Below are positions 62,989 through 64,000 of a stretch of DNA of 64,000 nucleotides, one piece after another. Source of the stretch: Microbulbifer sp. MKSA007 (lineage in GTDB: Bacteria > Pseudomonadota > Gammaproteobacteria > Pseudomonadales > Cellvibrionaceae); the NCBI GenBank assembly GCA_032615215.1, contig CP128433.1:310001-374000 (forward strand), read 5' to 3'. A model generated the notes under the pieces. That model ran no database searches, had not been told where the DNA came from, and saw nothing but the letters and a program-made list of their open reading frames with translations. A program made the translations under genes and the position numbers. Numbering within the stretch: position 1 is the stretch's first letter; each line of letters opens with the position of its first letter.

Positions 62989-64000
62989 CTAGTAGAGCTG
63001 AGGACCACCGTCTCCGTACTCTGAATCATTTTGTAGACTCAACTCGCCAGCGGCACTATTTAAGTACTCGGCATCGGATTCGGATTTGAGCTTAATCATC
63101 AGGCGCAAATCATTGGCGGAGTCGGCGTGGGAGAGGGCATCCTCATAGGTAATTTCTCCCCCATCGTAGAGCTCGTAGAGTGCCTGGTCGAAGGTCTGCA
63201 TTCCCTGCTCACCAGAGCGCTTCATCAACTCCTTGATCTTATCCACTTCGCCTTTGCGGATCAGGTCCGACATCAGCGGGGTATTGATCATGATCTCAAG
63301 GCAGGCACGGCGGCCATCGCCATCGGGGGTCGGTACCAGCTGCTGGGCCACCATCGCCTTCAGGTTGAGGGACAGGTCCATAAACAACTGTTTGTGGCGG
63401 TCTGCCGGGAAGAAATGAATGATCCGATCGAGGGCCTGGTTAGCATTGTTGGCGTGGAGGGTGCACAGACACAAATGGCCGGTCTCGGCGAAAGCGATGG
63501 CGTGGTCCATGGTTTCGCGGGAGCGGACCTCACCGATCAGAATAACATCTGGTGCCTGACGCAGAGTGTTTTTCAGGGCTACATCAAAAGACTCGGTATC
63601 CAGGCCCACTTCGCGCTGGGTCACAATACAGCCGCGATGCTGGTGGATAAATTCGATCGGGTCCTCAATGGTGATGATATGGCCCTTGGTGTTCTCATTG
63701 CGGTGGCCGATCATGGAGGCGAGGGATGTGGACTTACCGGTACCGGTGGCGCCCACAAAAATAATCAGCCCGCGTTTGGTCATGGCCAGGTCTTTGAGTA
63801 CGTCGGGTAGTCCGAGTCCATCGATAGTGGGGATTTTGGTTTCGATGCGACGCAGCACCATACCCACCAGATTGCGCTGGAAGAAGGCCGATACCCGGAA
63901 ACGCCCCACGTTGCGCACTGCAATCGCGAAGTTCAATTCCTTTTGCTCGGCAAACTCGCGCCGCTGTTTCTCGTTCATGGTTCCCACCACCAGCTCGCGC
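62989..64000 (-). CDS. pilU: Type IV pilus retraction ATPase PilU, 3' part (start lies beyond the right edge)
   Basis: About 337 residues of PilU. Motifs: Walker A VGATGTGKST, Asp box IITIEDPIEFIHQHRGCIVTQREVG, Walker B DVILIGEVRSRETMDHAI and His box GHLCLCTLHANNANQALDRI. The phrase HQHRGCIVTQREVGLDTESFDVALKNTLRQAPDV is closer to PilU than to PilT. It supports PilT-driven pilus retraction and twitching. The N-terminal 50 or so residues are missing from the window. Confidence 0.93.
   Translation of the reverse strand, partial: RELVVGTMNEKQRREFAEQKELNFAIAVRNVGRFRVSAFFQRNLVGMVLRRIETKIPTIDGLGLPDVLKDLAMTKRGLIIFVGATGTGKSTSLASMIGHRNENTKGHIITIEDPIEFIHQHRGCIVTQREVGLDTESFDVALKNTLRQAPDVILIGEVRSRETMDHAIAFAETGHLCLCTLHANNANQALDRIIHFFPADRHKQLFMDLSLNLKAMVAQQLVPTPDGDGRRACLEIMINTPLMSDLIRKGEVDKIKELMKRSGEQGMQTFDQALYELYDGGEITYEDALSHADSANDLRLMIKLKSESDAEYLNSAAGELSLQNDSEYGDGGPQLY

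Overview
The window looks like chromosome from a marine gammaproteobacterium of the Cellvibrionales/Microbulbifer kind. This is an inference from gene content and order. From about 37 to 64 kb the genes (tRNA-Arg, cytochrome c5, rep, comM, ubiK, glnK-amtB, sutA, DUF484, dapF, lysA, lptM, cyaY, argH, algZ, algR, pilU) follow an arrangement known from Pseudomonas and its relatives.

Layout. (1) 1-18.9 kb is visibly AT-rich accessory DNA. It starts with the 5' part of a TonB-dependent receptor gene. A long run of small, mostly minus-strand genes follows, encoding membrane proteins, lipoproteins and proteins of unknown function. Inside this run are a candidate Cys/His hydrolase effector with a secreted partner, an AHH-motif nuclease toxin flanked by two related Imm11/DUF1629-like immunity genes, a csrA paralogue, and a two-gene module of a trypsin-like protease plus an AIPR-family protein that looks like a phage-defence cassette. 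(2) 18.9-36.8 kb is a GC-richer nitrate and molybdenum-cofactor region: a PP2C-phosphatase/kinase fusion, three NarK-type transporters, a porin, moaA-mobA-moaB-moaC-moaD-moaE, modABC, a NarL-type regulator and moeA. NarL-like 7-2-7 inverted repeats lie in the two divergent promoter regions, and a structured, Moco-riboswitch-like leader precedes moaA. The genes together would import nitrate and molybdate, build the cofactor and regulate by nitrate; the reductase itself is outside the window. (3) 37-64 kb is core genome with small insertions: a beta-propeller lipoprotein, a B3 metallo-beta-lactamase with Gln in the first zinc position, a MarR-controlled operon with a perfect palindromic operator, and a YopT-like cysteine protease. 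A glnK-amtB-glnK nitrogen-sensing cluster has a sigma-54-like promoter upstream.

Sequence quality. At least five genes (a small secreted protein at 5.9 kb, the NarK-like MFS gene at 23.5 kb, modA, sutA and algZ) are each broken by what reads as one missing base in a homopolymer. Adding the base restores a full-length, family-typical protein every time. Base-calling error is the simplest explanation, so these genes should not be called dead without re-sequencing.
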